A stretch of 35,483 nucleotides of DNA from an uncultured Verrucomicrobiota bacterium (GTDB lineage: Bacteria > Verrucomicrobiota > Verrucomicrobiia > Limisphaerales > AAA164-E04): NCBI GenBank assembly GCA_913061285.1, contig CAJXVR010000033.1:1-35483 (forward strand). Reading direction: 5' to 3'. The notes below the pieces were generated by a model. That model was not told the origin of the DNA, searched no databases, and saw only the letters and a program-made list of their open reading frames with translations. The number at the start of each line of letters is the position of its first letter. Position 1 is the stretch's first letter. The position numbers were made by a program, and so were the translations under genes. Below, piece after piece: positions 15,011-23,642 of this stretch.

Positions 15011-17548
15011 ATGAACCATTTTCGCTGTCATAACGATCGAAGCCAGCGGCCTCGTAGCGCATTCGCGTCCACACTATCGTCGCTTATTTGCTTACTCGTA
15101 TTTCTCAGTCCTGAGGTCAGCTTTCGGGCACTGCAGGCTGCGGATGCGAGCAGCGGAGCGTTCGGACGGCTTCACTCGCTACCAAAACTATCGCAGACAG
15201 AACTCACAGAACTTCTCGACACACTCAGAATCCACCTTGAAACCGAACTCGGCTATGCCGAACTCACGACGACACAAGCGCTCAAACATTCAAAGGTTCC
15301 ACGAGGCATTTCAAACACGATCATCCTCAACCAAGAGCACCTCCCTCAGGGAACCATACAATTGGGAACCCTCGTCACGAGTTCTCAGCCCCCCAAACTC
15401 TGGCTTCAAGGAAAGCGTCCTGGACCGGATGGAACCGCATTACCTAACCCAGATCTGCAACTCATTCTCGAGCGAACAGAGACCCTACTCCCGGAAATCA
15501 CGGCATCAAAGGAAGCTCTGACTCAAACCGATCTGAGCCATCAGATCATTCAGCTAGATTACATCGATCTTTCAGGGGCTCAAGAAGCCCTCGCGGGATT
15601 CGGATTCTCCACCTATTCGAAACTCTCGGAAATCCCCTTTCCAATCCCCTTCGAATCACTGCCGGTGATCGCTCCCATGCCTCAGCCCACGTCTGAACAG
15701 ATCGCCTTGCTTGGGAAAAGTCCAGGCAAAGAACTCAAAGGAGCCTTTGACCTTTCCGTCACGCCTTCGATCGCCACCGATCTCCCCGGCGGGACCAACA
15801 TGGCGCCGTCCTCTCAATTGGCCGTCATTTTTCACCCGGCACACCCGAGTCAGTACTCCCGCGTCGTCCAGTTACTAAAGGAATCGATAGATCGCCCGGC
15901 TCGACAGATCTTTGTTGAAGGATTGGTTCTTGAAATCAGTGAGGACGGACTCAAAGAGCTGGGAGTGGAATGGGAATTCTCAGAGGGAAATTTTGCACAG
16001 GCGGCCGGCACCTTAACGCCTGGCACACCTACCCCTACGCCAACCTTAGATTTTAGTTTTGATGATCTCCGGGATCTCGACAAGAACTGGCTTGTGAAGC
16101 TAAGGACACTCCTGGAGTCGGGCAAAGCAGAGATCCTCTCGCGCCCCAGCGTTCTAACCCTCAACAACAGACAGGCAACCATTCGGGTTGGCACCGACAT
16201 TCCAATTGCAACCGCACAAGAAGGTGTGGCTGAAAATTCAAATAAGATCAGTTTCAACTTCAAGTATCTGGCCACGGGAATCTCACTCAACATCCGCCCT
16301 CGCATTAGTGCTTCAGGGGAGGAGGTTGGCATGCTGATCGACACCATCGTTTCATCCATTATTCCAGGAGGCGATCTCGAACTCCGCTCAGCGCGCGGAG
16401 AGGTCCTTGCCTCAGCCCCCACCGTTGCAACGCGTCGGGTCCAAACGTACGCTCGCATCGAAAACAACACTCCGTTCATCATCGGAGGCCTAGTTAGCAA
16501 AGAACAAACACAACGCCAACGTCGCGTTCCTCTCCTTGGAGACATCCCATATCTCGGGCAACTCTTCCGCTCCACATCCACACGATCAAGAAAGCGGGAA
16601 GTGATCATTGTTTTGACCCCTTACGTCTTGGTGAATGATAAATCCAATCGAGCCCTCGGGCGATTCTTACCAAAGGACGAAGACCGGTTTGATGAATTTG
16701 GCAATGTGCTCTTCCGGGACTTCTACCGAATCCGAAATGAGGACGTCTTCGATCTTGAGTTCCTACTGGATGATGAAGAGCTACAAACACGCCTAAGAGC
16801 GATTCAAGAGGCGATCTCAAAAAATCAAGATCTGACGAATGATGCGGCCTTTTCCCCATTTCGAACCAGTCTGATTCCCGGAGAAGAAATCCTGGTTGAA
16901 CGGATGATCTACGAAGTTATCAAACGGCTTTCATCGGAACCCACCACGGGCAAACCTTGGCTAGACGAACGAGTCGGACTCGACCGAATCATTCTCTTCG
17001 AAAAACAAAACGTTGGCGGCTATGAAGTTGCTTTTCTTGATGAAATACTCTCCGATCTCGGAGACGGCAATTCAACCGAGAGCTTTTTCACCAGCCATCC
17101 AAACAAAGCACTCGTGATTCAATACCACGCGCCTCTCGCCACCAATCAAGGAATCGTGCTTGAACAGGATCCTATCCCTTCAATCACCGTCGTTGACTGT
17201 CCCAATGAAGAAGCCTGGACCCAACTGATCGCAAGCACCAATGCGCCGGGCCCAAACGGAGAAGCCCGCTCAGCATTTGTGCTCCATCACCCCACAGATC
17301 TGACCCGCCTTCGCCGAGCCGTGCTGCTCGACAAAGTGATCCAACTCAATGGAGGCAAACAGCGGATCAATCTCAAGAACTTCTCGCTCGGAAAAGTCCT
17401 CTTAATACCAGAACCCGACACTGAAAAGGTTCACCTCTTAGATCCCGAGACAGCACAATATTTTTATCATACCGAGCATTACTATGGGGCGTTTCTCAAG
17501 CACCTCACTGATGCCCTCAGTGCGGCCGAAAACCAGCTTAGAGAATAA
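15011..17548 (+). CDS. Secretin (GspD/PilQ superfamily) with a long C-terminal extension
   Basis: From the ATG at 15011 the protein has 845 residues; an ATG at 14879 extends it by 44 residues without a better signal. A signal peptide (SLICLLVFLSPEVSFRALQAAD) is followed by N-terminal domains: IIQLDYIDLSGAQEAL is a typical N-domain strand-helix, and RQIFVEGLVLEISEDGLKEL precedes the secretin core. The core has LSRPSVLTLNNRQATIRVG, FIIGGLVSKE and the signature VPLLGDIPYLGQLF (506-519), ending about residue 540. A further ~300 residues follow, including EEILVERMIYEVIKRLSSEP and many charged helices, with no S-domain I recognise. Secretins form the outer-membrane gate of type II/III secretion or type IV pili. 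No other secretion gene is nearby, so its machine is unknown. Confidence 0.9.
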   Translation: MNHFRCHNDRSQRPRSAFASTLSSLICLLVFLSPEVSFRALQAADASSGAFGRLHSLPKLSQTELTELLDTLRIHLETELGYAELTTTQALKHSKVPRGISNTIILNQEHLPQGTIQLGTLVTSSQPPKLWLQGKRPGPDGTALPNPDLQLILERTETLLPEITASKEALTQTDLSHQIIQLDYIDLSGAQEALAGFGFSTYSKLSEIPFPIPFESLPVIAPMPQPTSEQIALLGKSPGKELKGAFDLSVTPSIATDLPGGTNMAPSSQLAVIFHPAHPSQYSRVVQLLKESIDRPARQIFVEGLVLEISEDGLKELGVEWEFSEGNFAQAAGTLTPGTPTPTPTLDFSFDDLRDLDKNWLVKLRTLLESGKAEILSRPSVLTLNNRQATIRVGTDIPIATAQEGVAENSNKISFNFKYLATGISLNIRPRISASGEEVGMLIDTIVSSIIPGGDLELRSARGEVLASAPTVATRRVQTYARIENNTPFIIGGLVSKEQTQRQRRVPLLGDIPYLGQLFRSTSTRSRKREVIIVLTPYVLVNDKSNRALGRFLPKDEDRFDEFGNVLFRDFYRIRNEDVFDLEFLLDDEELQTRLRAIQEAISKNQDLTNDAAFSPFRTSLIPGEEILVERMIYEVIKRLSSEPTTGKPWLDERVGLDRIILFEKQNVGGYEVAFLDEILSDLGDGNSTESFFTSHPNKALVIQYHAPLATNQGIVLEQDPIPSITVVDCPNEEAWTQLIASTNAPGPNGEARSAFVLHHPTDLTRLRRAVLLDKVIQLNGGKQRINLKNFSLGKVLLIPEPDTEKVHLLDPETAQYFYHTEHYYGAFLKHLTDALSAAENQLRE

Positions 17549-17597
17549 CGAGACGAAAACCGCACGCGATCGCAATAGAACCGTTCCAAACACATCC

Positions 17598-19061
17598 GTG
17601 AGAACTTCAAAAGCCAGCCGATTAGTCGCACCGATCTTGGTGCTTCTTGCCTTTCTATTGCCCGGATGGCCCGTCCTTACAGAATATGGCACCGAGGCAG
17701 CGAATCTGACTCAGAGAATTCTTGGTCGGATACTAGGTACTGGTATCGGGCTTGGGATCGCCTGGCTCACTGTGCGTCTAGTCGATCTTTTCTGCTGGAC
17801 CTTTATCGAACGTCGACTTACGGCACCGATCCCTCGGCTCATCAAAGATATTGTTGCCGGCATGGTCTTCCTGGTCGCCGCGATGATTATCGTCAGTCTC
17901 GTCTTCAAACAGTCCGTCGCAGGTATCTGGGCCACATCCGGTATTGTGGGAATCGTTGTCGGCTTCGCGCTCCGGAACATGATCGCTGACGTATTTTCCG
18001 GCGTCGCGTTGAATGTCGATCGCCCATTTAAACTCGGCGATTGGATCGAGATTCACCCGAGAAGCGTCGAACCACTCCGCGGCTGTGTTACCGAAATCAG
18101 TTGGAGAACCACCCGGATCCGCAAGACGGACAACACAACAGTGGTCATCCCCAACAGCATGATCAGCTCTATCGTCCTGATCAACTTTAGCACCCCGGAA
18201 CCCAAGGGACGATTTAGCCAAAGCTTCTGTCTCGAATTCGGTATCCCAACAGAACGAGCCCTACGAATTCTTCTCGCAGGAGCCAAGTCTGCCGACGGCA
18301 TTCTCTCAGATCCTCCTCCGAAAGTATTGGTCGATAAGATTACCGACCAAGGCGTTGAGTACAAAGTTCGCTATTGGCTCGATCCGACCGTAACAACGCC
18401 CAGAAAAGGACGCCATCGAATCACCGCCACAATCCTCCGCCACCTCCATCACGCGGGACTCTCCCTAGCCTATCCCAAAAAAGATCTTTTCCTATCCAGA
18501 ATGCCACATCGTCAACTTGACAGCGACATTGACCGGACGGAACTCATCACCCGAACCGATCTCTTCTCCAAGCTCACCCCAGAGGAAGTCACCAAGCTCG
18601 CGGACAGAGTCACCGAAAAACGCTTCACCGTTGGCAGCAGCATCGTCACGAAAGGAAACGAGGGCCACTCAATGTTCATTATCGTCGAGGGACTGCTCAA
18701 TGTCTGTACCGAGGCCGAATCGGATGGCCGATCTGTCCTAGTCGACGACCTCGAACCTGGCGATTTCTTCGGCGAGATGTGCCTTCTAACCGGATGTCCT
18801 AGAACAGCAACCATTATTGCTCAAACAGATGTTGTTGTTTTTGAAATTGTCCACGAGGCAATCAACGACCTCTTAGCTGCCAGACCGGAGATCGCAACCC
18901 ACCTTGCCGATACCGTGGCCCGTAGGCAGCAGCAACTCAAGAAAGCCGGCCAAACCACTGTTCAAGCAGTCGAAGAAAACGAAGAATCGGCATCCCAAAA
19001 GATTCTCGATCAAATGAAGGGTTTCTTCAGCGCGCTCACAAATCGTCTTTCTGTTCTCTAG
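17598..19061 (+). CDS. MscS-type mechanosensitive channel with C-terminal cyclic-nucleotide-binding domain
   Basis: The GTG at 17598 gives 487 residues starting with a basic stretch and a TM segment (LVAPILVLLAFLLPG). ATGs at 17484 and 17511 would overlap the secretin gene by 65 or 38 bp and add only polar residues. Further TM segments are ILGTGIGLGIAWLTVRLVDL and IVAGMVFLVAAMIIVSLVF. The MscS pore helix and beta domain follow: GIVGIVVGFALRNMIADVF, then FKLGDWIEI. The C-terminus holds a cNMP-binding domain with VTEKRFTVGSSIVTKGNEG and the phosphate cassette FGEMCLLTGCPRTATI, in which the key Glu and Arg are present. MscS-CNMP (bCNG) channels are known and generally respond to cyclic nucleotides rather than tension. 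Signal and ion selectivity are unproven here. Confidence 0.9.
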   Translation: MRTSKASRLVAPILVLLAFLLPGWPVLTEYGTEAANLTQRILGRILGTGIGLGIAWLTVRLVDLFCWTFIERRLTAPIPRLIKDIVAGMVFLVAAMIIVSLVFKQSVAGIWATSGIVGIVVGFALRNMIADVFSGVALNVDRPFKLGDWIEIHPRSVEPLRGCVTEISWRTTRIRKTDNTTVVIPNSMISSIVLINFSTPEPKGRFSQSFCLEFGIPTERALRILLAGAKSADGILSDPPPKVLVDKITDQGVEYKVRYWLDPTVTTPRKGRHRITATILRHLHHAGLSLAYPKKDLFLSRMPHRQLDSDIDRTELITRTDLFSKLTPEEVTKLADRVTEKRFTVGSSIVTKGNEGHSMFIIVEGLLNVCTEAESDGRSVLVDDLEPGDFFGEMCLLTGCPRTATIIAQTDVVVFEIVHEAINDLLAARPEIATHLADTVARRQQQLKKAGQTTVQAVEENEESASQKILDQMKGFFSALTNRLSVL

Positions 19062-19231
19062 CGATTCAAAGTCAACGCAGGCCCAATAGGCAAACTGTTC
19101 TGCGGCACCCCGTCCGATTGGGTGGTAGCACCCCATCTAGGGCTACCCCACTCCACCAATGAGAAAACCCGGCTTCTATTGTAGTTCCGGCTACACGAAA
19201 AGCGAGATAGCCTGAATCGCAACAGAAAACT

Positions 19232-19486
19232 ATGATTGAATTCATCTTTGAAATCATTGGAAGCCTCATCGGCCTGGGCATCGCATTTATTGTGCTTCTC
19301 TTTGTTGGGACGCTCCTACTGACGATCTTCTCAGGAGTCAGCATGGCAATCCTTGGGGTTCCTGCCTTCTTAGTCCTCCTCCTTGTTGTCGGCCTGTGCC
19401 TCCCTCTGATTCTCCCGTTCTTGGTACCGCTTTTGCTTATAGTAGCCGTCCTTTGGCTCGGAAGCTCACTCTTTTGCCTCTGCTGA
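19232..19486 (+). CDS. Small hydrophobic membrane protein
   Basis: This 84-aa protein is almost entirely hydrophobic, with three stretches: FIFEIIGSLIGLGIAFIVLLF, LLLTIFSGVSMAILGVPAFLV and LCLPLILPFLVPLLLIVAVL. It starts MIEF and ends in SLFCLC. I recognise no family, and no Shine-Dalgarno precedes the ATG. The length and the clean Leu/Ile/Val/Gly/Pro composition argue for a real gene over chance. It lies in the same direction between the channel gene and the haem dehydrogenase gene. No partner can be inferred. Confidence 0.55.
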   Translation: MIEFIFEIIGSLIGLGIAFIVLLFVGTLLLTIFSGVSMAILGVPAFLVLLLVVGLCLPLILPFLVPLLLIVAVLWLGSSLFCLC

Positions 19487-19586
19487 AGCGAGGAAGTCAG
19501 GAACTTTCAACGAGTGCTCATCTGAGACCAGCAATCAAAAGGTTTTATTGGGGCAGAGTCCATTTCGTTGTAGAATCGCGCCAACG

Positions 19587-22500
19587 ATGTTTCCGAATGT
19601 TGCGAATCAATCTAAACAGCAGGCCTCACTTAGAACTCGACTCCGATGGTCTGTCTCTTCCGCAGTTGGATGGGCCCTCGTAGTTGCTACCACGAGCGGC
19701 CTCACTGCCACCCCGCAATTCCCGAGCGTTCCCGAGGGGTTTACTGCCTCCTTGTATGCCTCGGACACACTGTTATCCAATCCAGTTGCCATCAGCTTCG
19801 ACAACCAGAATCGACTCTATGTGGCAGAGGCCCATCGAAAGAATACTGGAGTCTGGGGGGTTACCTTCTCGCGCTGGTGGGCGATGGAGGACTACCAGGC
19901 TAGCACACTTTCAGACCGCCAATCTATGTACGATCGATGGGCGCACATTGTGTCCCCGGAACAACTGTCTAGAGAGTCTGAGATCGTTCGTATCATTGAG
20001 GATCGCGACGGAAATGGCATCGCCGATTACTCCCGTATCTTTGCCAACGGATTTAACGATCCACTCGACGGGAATGCCGCAGGACTCCTCGCCCTGGACG
20101 ACACGATCCTGCTGACCTGTATCCCTCACCTTTGGAGCCTCAGCAAGCCCGAGAACGGCGAGGCGCCTTCGCGAAAATCATTGTTCAACGGATTTGGCGT
20201 TCGCGTAGGGGTTCACGGTCACGATCTCCATGGGCTCATCCAAGGTCCCGATGGTAAGATTTATTTTACGGTCGGTGATCGCGGCTTCGACGTGACCAGT
20301 CTTGAAGGGCATCGACTCCACGAGAGCCATCGGGGAGCCGTCTTTCGCTGCCAACCCGACGGAACTCAGCTTGAACTCTTTCATAACGGACTCAGAAATC
20401 CACAGGAACTAGCGTTCAACGACTACGGCGATCTTTTCACCGTCGATAATAATATGAGTGGAGGCGACGAATGCCGAATTCTCCATCTTCTCGAAGGCGC
20501 TGATTCTGCATGGGACGCAACGTTTCAACTCTCTGGGCACTTCAGAAAAGAAACGCAACGGGAAACCCACTCGAAACCCACGTGGTTTACCGAACGACTC
20601 TGGGCCAAGCCCTTCCCTGGTCAAGCCCGATGGCACAACCCTGCCATCGCACAGCTCTCCCGCGGCCCAAGCGGACTAGCCCATTACCCAGGCTCTGGCT
20701 TTCCATCGTCCTACAAGGACACTTTTTTTCTGGCAGATTTCGTCGGCAGCGCGAGCACGAGTAAGGTCCTCGCCTTCAAGCTGAAGCCATTTGGAGCCAG
20801 CTATCAGCTCGAGTCCTCCCACGAATTTGTCAGCGATATTCTGGCGACTGATCTAGAGTTTGGGACCGATGGCAATCTCTACGCATCAGACTGGATCAAT
20901 GGCTGGAACGGTACCGGAACGGGACGAATCTGGAAGATCCAAGCCCAAGCCACAGCTACCGGCAATCGCTCGACCGTCCATGACCAATCGGTTCACCAAC
21001 AAAAAATGAACGAGCTCACCAACAAAAACCTAGAGCAGCTCCTAAGTCATCCCGATCGGCGGATCCGATATCGGTCCCAATTCGAGCTAGCAAAACGGGG
21101 AGAGACGGGAGCAGATATTTTCATCCACCAGCTTGAGCATCCTGTCCATCATCTCGCCCAAATCCATGCCCTGTGGGGACTCGCGCAGCAAGAGGAACAA
21201 AGCACGCCACCCTCCCATGTCTTGGATGCTCTTATCACAAGTCTTAAGTCACCCCATCCTGAAGTCAGAGCCCAAGCAGCCAAAGTAAGTCGGCTCTTCT
21301 CCATACAGCCAGATCAACGGCCCTCGCTCATCGAGTTGCTCTCAGATCCCAACGCTCGCGTCGTCTACCAGGCCATGATGTCGGTAGCGGTTCTCAAAAC
21401 CTCCGAAGCGCGGCAGCCTATTCTCGATCAACTCAAGAAGGGAACGTCCGAAGACCCAACCATTCGCCACGGCGCAGTGACCGCAATGACGGCATTGTTC
21501 ACCAACGAGGAACTTGCTGCTTTTCGGGGAGATGAAAACAAATGGATTCGAGAATGTGCGGTTTTAGCTCTCCGACGGAAGGCGAGTCCATTCGTCGAAA
21601 CATTCCTTACCGATCCAGAGCCCCAAATCGCCTACGAAGCAATTAGAGCCATTCACGACCTCCCGATTCTATCCAGCCAAGAGTCCGCCGCTATGCTCGC
21701 CGAGCAATGGCTGAAAAAAAACGTTTCCGTCCCAGCTCCCATTGCGGCGCGAATCCTCAATCTCAACTACCGCCTAGGACAAACGATTCACGCCAAACGA
21801 CTCGCTCGAGTCGCTGCCGAAACTAACGTCCCAATCAAACAAAGGCTCGAAGCACTCGAAGCGCTGGCAAACTGGAACACTCACTCGCCATTTGATCGTG
21901 TGACCTGGCATCTGATCAGACACAAGCAATCCCGAGACACTGAGATTGGTCCCCCAATCAAACCCTTGATTATTGCGGCATTCACCGAGCTTTCATCCAT
22001 CCCTTCCACACCAACTGACGATCCAACTCAATCAGTCCAACGCGCACAGATAGCGTGCGCTCGGCTTCTTATCGACTACGAACTCATTGACTCGGAAGCG
22101 GCTGCACGCTTCGCTCAGCTGGACTCACTGCCTCCAGCGATCAGAACACAATTCCTCGAAAAAGCGGTTCGTTCTGATTCACTCCATCAAGAAATTGCAC
22201 GCCAATTATTATTAGATTCCTCAACACAAATTCAGCTGACTGCCGCGACATTTCTCTGTCGCTTGAACAATGCTGATGGCTGGAGCTATCTCTCAGCAGC
22301 AATCAACGGCAAAGACGAACAACTCATCCAACGAACGTTGAAAGAACTCGGCCACCTCAACTCTGACAGAGCCAAACCGCTACTACAAACAGCGCTCCAG
22401 CGGGCCATCAGCGGACACCTCCCTAAGGCCGTCTGGTTAGAGCTGCACGAAGCAACTCAGGCCAACGCTGAGTATGCTTCATTACATCGCTCATTTACGG

Positions 22501-22964
22501 ATGAAATGGTCAAACGCACCCCTCTAAAATCCGCAACACTCCTTCTCGAGGGCGGCGACGCTACACACGGAGAATTCCTTTTTAAGAACCACGCGGCACA
22601 ATGCGTTCGCTGCCATAAAATCGAAGGATTTGGGGGGGCTGCCGGCCCCGATCTCTCCAAAATTGGCACGACACTCAATCGTGAAGAACTCGTCCAAGCA
22701 CTCCTCAATCCAAGCCTCCGCATTGCCCCAGGCTTTGGCAACGTCACTCTCGACCTCAAAGATGGAGAGACGATCAGTGGCAATTTCATCAACGAATCCC
22801 CCCGTTCAATTCGTCTTAGGCTGCCCGACCAAAGTGAACTCGAGATAACTCGCGAACACATCGAGTTCATGACTCAGGAACAATCCTCAATGCCGCCAAT
22901 GAATGACGTTCTTTCCCTGCGAGAACTCCGCGACCTAGTCCAATACCTGGCTGAACAGAATTAG
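19587..22964 (+). CDS. PVC-type membrane-bound dehydrogenase with HEAT repeats and C-terminal haem c domain
   Basis: From the ATG at 19587 the protein has 1125 residues with an N-terminal signal (WALVVATTSGLTATPQFP). An ATG 13 codons upstream is possible. Residues ~45-460 form a beta-propeller like that of sugar or PQQ-type dehydrogenases, with VPEGFTASLYAS, NRLYVAEAH, DGKIYFTVGDRG, LRNPQELAFNDYGDLF and DGNLYASDWINGW. The middle (~470-870) is a HEAT-like helical array. The end is a class I cytochrome domain: CVRCH from Cys1006, a downstream SMPPMNDVLS with candidate Met ligands, and GPDLSKIG. This combination is one of the commonest exported architectures in Planctomycetes and Verrucomicrobiota. 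It probably oxidises an extracellular carbohydrate and passes electrons through its haem. The substrate is unknown. Confidence 0.92.
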   Translation: MFPNVANQSKQQASLRTRLRWSVSSAVGWALVVATTSGLTATPQFPSVPEGFTASLYASDTLLSNPVAISFDNQNRLYVAEAHRKNTGVWGVTFSRWWAMEDYQASTLSDRQSMYDRWAHIVSPEQLSRESEIVRIIEDRDGNGIADYSRIFANGFNDPLDGNAAGLLALDDTILLTCIPHLWSLSKPENGEAPSRKSLFNGFGVRVGVHGHDLHGLIQGPDGKIYFTVGDRGFDVTSLEGHRLHESHRGAVFRCQPDGTQLELFHNGLRNPQELAFNDYGDLFTVDNNMSGGDECRILHLLEGADSAWDATFQLSGHFRKETQRETHSKPTWFTERLWAKPFPGQARWHNPAIAQLSRGPSGLAHYPGSGFPSSYKDTFFLADFVGSASTSKVLAFKLKPFGASYQLESSHEFVSDILATDLEFGTDGNLYASDWINGWNGTGTGRIWKIQAQATATGNRSTVHDQSVHQQKMNELTNKNLEQLLSHPDRRIRYRSQFELAKRGETGADIFIHQLEHPVHHLAQIHALWGLAQQEEQSTPPSHVLDALITSLKSPHPEVRAQAAKVSRLFSIQPDQRPSLIELLSDPNARVVYQAMMSVAVLKTSEARQPILDQLKKGTSEDPTIRHGAVTAMTALFTNEELAAFRGDENKWIRECAVLALRRKASPFVETFLTDPEPQIAYEAIRAIHDLPILSSQESAAMLAEQWLKKNVSVPAPIAARILNLNYRLGQTIHAKRLARVAAETNVPIKQRLEALEALANWNTHSPFDRVTWHLIRHKQSRDTEIGPPIKPLIIAAFTELSSIPSTPTDDPTQSVQRAQIACARLLIDYELIDSEAAARFAQLDSLPPAIRTQFLEKAVRSDSLHQEIARQLLLDSSTQIQLTAATFLCRLNNADGWSYLSAAINGKDEQLIQRTLKELGHLNSDRAKPLLQTALQRAISGHLPKAVWLELHEATQANAEYASLHRSFTDEMVKRTPLKSATLLLEGGDATHGEFLFKNHAAQCVRCHKIEGFGGAAGPDLSKIGTTLNREELVQALLNPSLRIAPGFGNVTLDLKDGETISGNFINESPRSIRLRLPDQSELEITREHIEFMTQEQSSMPPMNDVLSLRELRDLVQYLAEQN

Positions 22965-23065
22965 TCCGACCCATCGTCCCCAGGCGTTATGTTCTTCCTG
23001 GCGATAAACAAATGCCATGACTTGAGCCACTCAGCGTATTCGTAGGGTCAGTCAGATTCAAAATA

Positions 23066-23084
23066 CTTGGCACGGGATAAGCTA
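23066..23084 (+). promoter_or_regulatory. Candidate sigma-54 (-24/-12) promoter
   Basis: CTTGGCACG (23066-23074), four bases, then AAGCTA (23079-23084): the -24 element matches perfectly and the -12 GC is at the correct spacing, although the usual TTGC reads AAGC. It lies upstream of the 61-aa zinc-ribbon gene and would leave a leader of about 75 nt. No upstream activator site was identified. Confidence 0.35.
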
Positions 23085-23170
23085 CCATTTAAGCGCGCTT
23101 GGATAGAAAAGAGCGACCGAATCGGCAGCGATTCGATGAGATTTCAACTACTTGGAGAAAGGGCAACGAA

Positions 23171-23356
23171 ATGAGCGAAACGACTTGGAATCAATCGATC
23201 CAACGGGGAATCCGCGATACATGCCACGAATGCGGCCAGCAGATCACGAAGTCCAATCAATCATCCTTTATCGAACTTGATATGGAAGGCGAGCACCACG
23301 TTTGCTTGAGCTGCAGCAAGATCCAATGTGGAGATCTACTCGTCTTAGATTACTAA
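23171..23356 (+). CDS. Small zinc-ribbon protein
   Basis: The ATG at 23171 gives 61 residues. GGAGAAAGGG upstream is a plausible ribosome site; a start at 23099 would add 24 polar residues with no support. Two Cys pairs, CHEC and CLSC, are spaced about 30 residues apart (C-X2-C...C-X2-C), a compact zinc ribbon resembling treble-clef proteins. The rest is short beta strands (SSFIELDMEGEHHVC) and it ends with GDLLVLDY. It is probably cytoplasmic, and a DNA-, RNA- or protein-binding role is possible. I recognise no named family. A candidate sigma-54 promoter lies upstream and a terminator follows. Confidence 0.72.
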   Translation: MSETTWNQSIQRGIRDTCHECGQQITKSNQSSFIELDMEGEHHVCLSCSKIQCGDLLVLDY

Positions 23357-23396
23357 GAACGGCGCTACAACAACGCCTCTCATCATACCTTGTCGA

Positions 23397-23429
23397 GCCG
23401 AAACGTTCGTAAAACGTCTCGGCCTTTTT
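23397..23429 (+). terminator. Rho-independent terminator after the zinc-ribbon gene
   Basis: GCCGA-A-ACGTT (23397-23407) pairs with AACGT-C-TCGGC (23413-23423), two 5-bp stems around one mismatch, followed by CTTTTT. It lies 40 bp past the stop. Confidence 0.8.
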
Positions 23430-23557
23430 CTATTCGCCATCGCTGGAGAACCATGACTCACAGGGAGAGACAAGGAACCTTCAGAGGCTCAATTCGGTGC
23501 ACGTCCTAGAGACTTAGCCTCTTCTGATAATAGCGAAACCCAAAGCAAGCTACCCCT

Positions 23558-23594
23558 AAAAAAAGGCCGCAGCGAGATCTAAGACTCGCTGCGG
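23558..23594 (-). terminator. Rho-independent terminator of the EF-hand gene
   Basis: On the minus strand CCGCAGCGAG and CTCGCTGCGG form a perfect 10-bp stem (plus-strand 23567-23576 and 23585-23594) followed by CC and seven T bases. It lies about 50 bp past the stop of the EF-hand gene. Confidence 0.9.
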
Positions 23595-23642
23595 TTGCTC
23601 CAACAACACAAGAAACAAACCAAGCTAGAACAAGAACTCAGC

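Noticed and set aside
15850..16608. 252-aa minus-strand frame opposite the secretin core
   Set aside because: It is Arg/Ser-rich and the secretin signature lies on the opposite strand; a shadow despite its length.
17484..17597. Upstream ATG starts (17484 and 17511) for the MscS-type channel
   Set aside because: They overlap the secretin by 65 or 38 bp, add only polar residues and lack ribosome sites. GTG at 17598 gives a conventional membrane N-terminus, although this is not proven.
19062..19231. Short inverted repeats (GGTAGC/GCTACC and TGTAG/CTACA) after the channel gene
   Set aside because: The stems are only 5-6 bp with no T-run, too weak to call as a terminator or RNA.
22663..22670. 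Second TTGGCACG, resembling a sigma-54 -24 box
   Set aside because: It lies inside the haem-dehydrogenase gene and has no GC at the -12 position.
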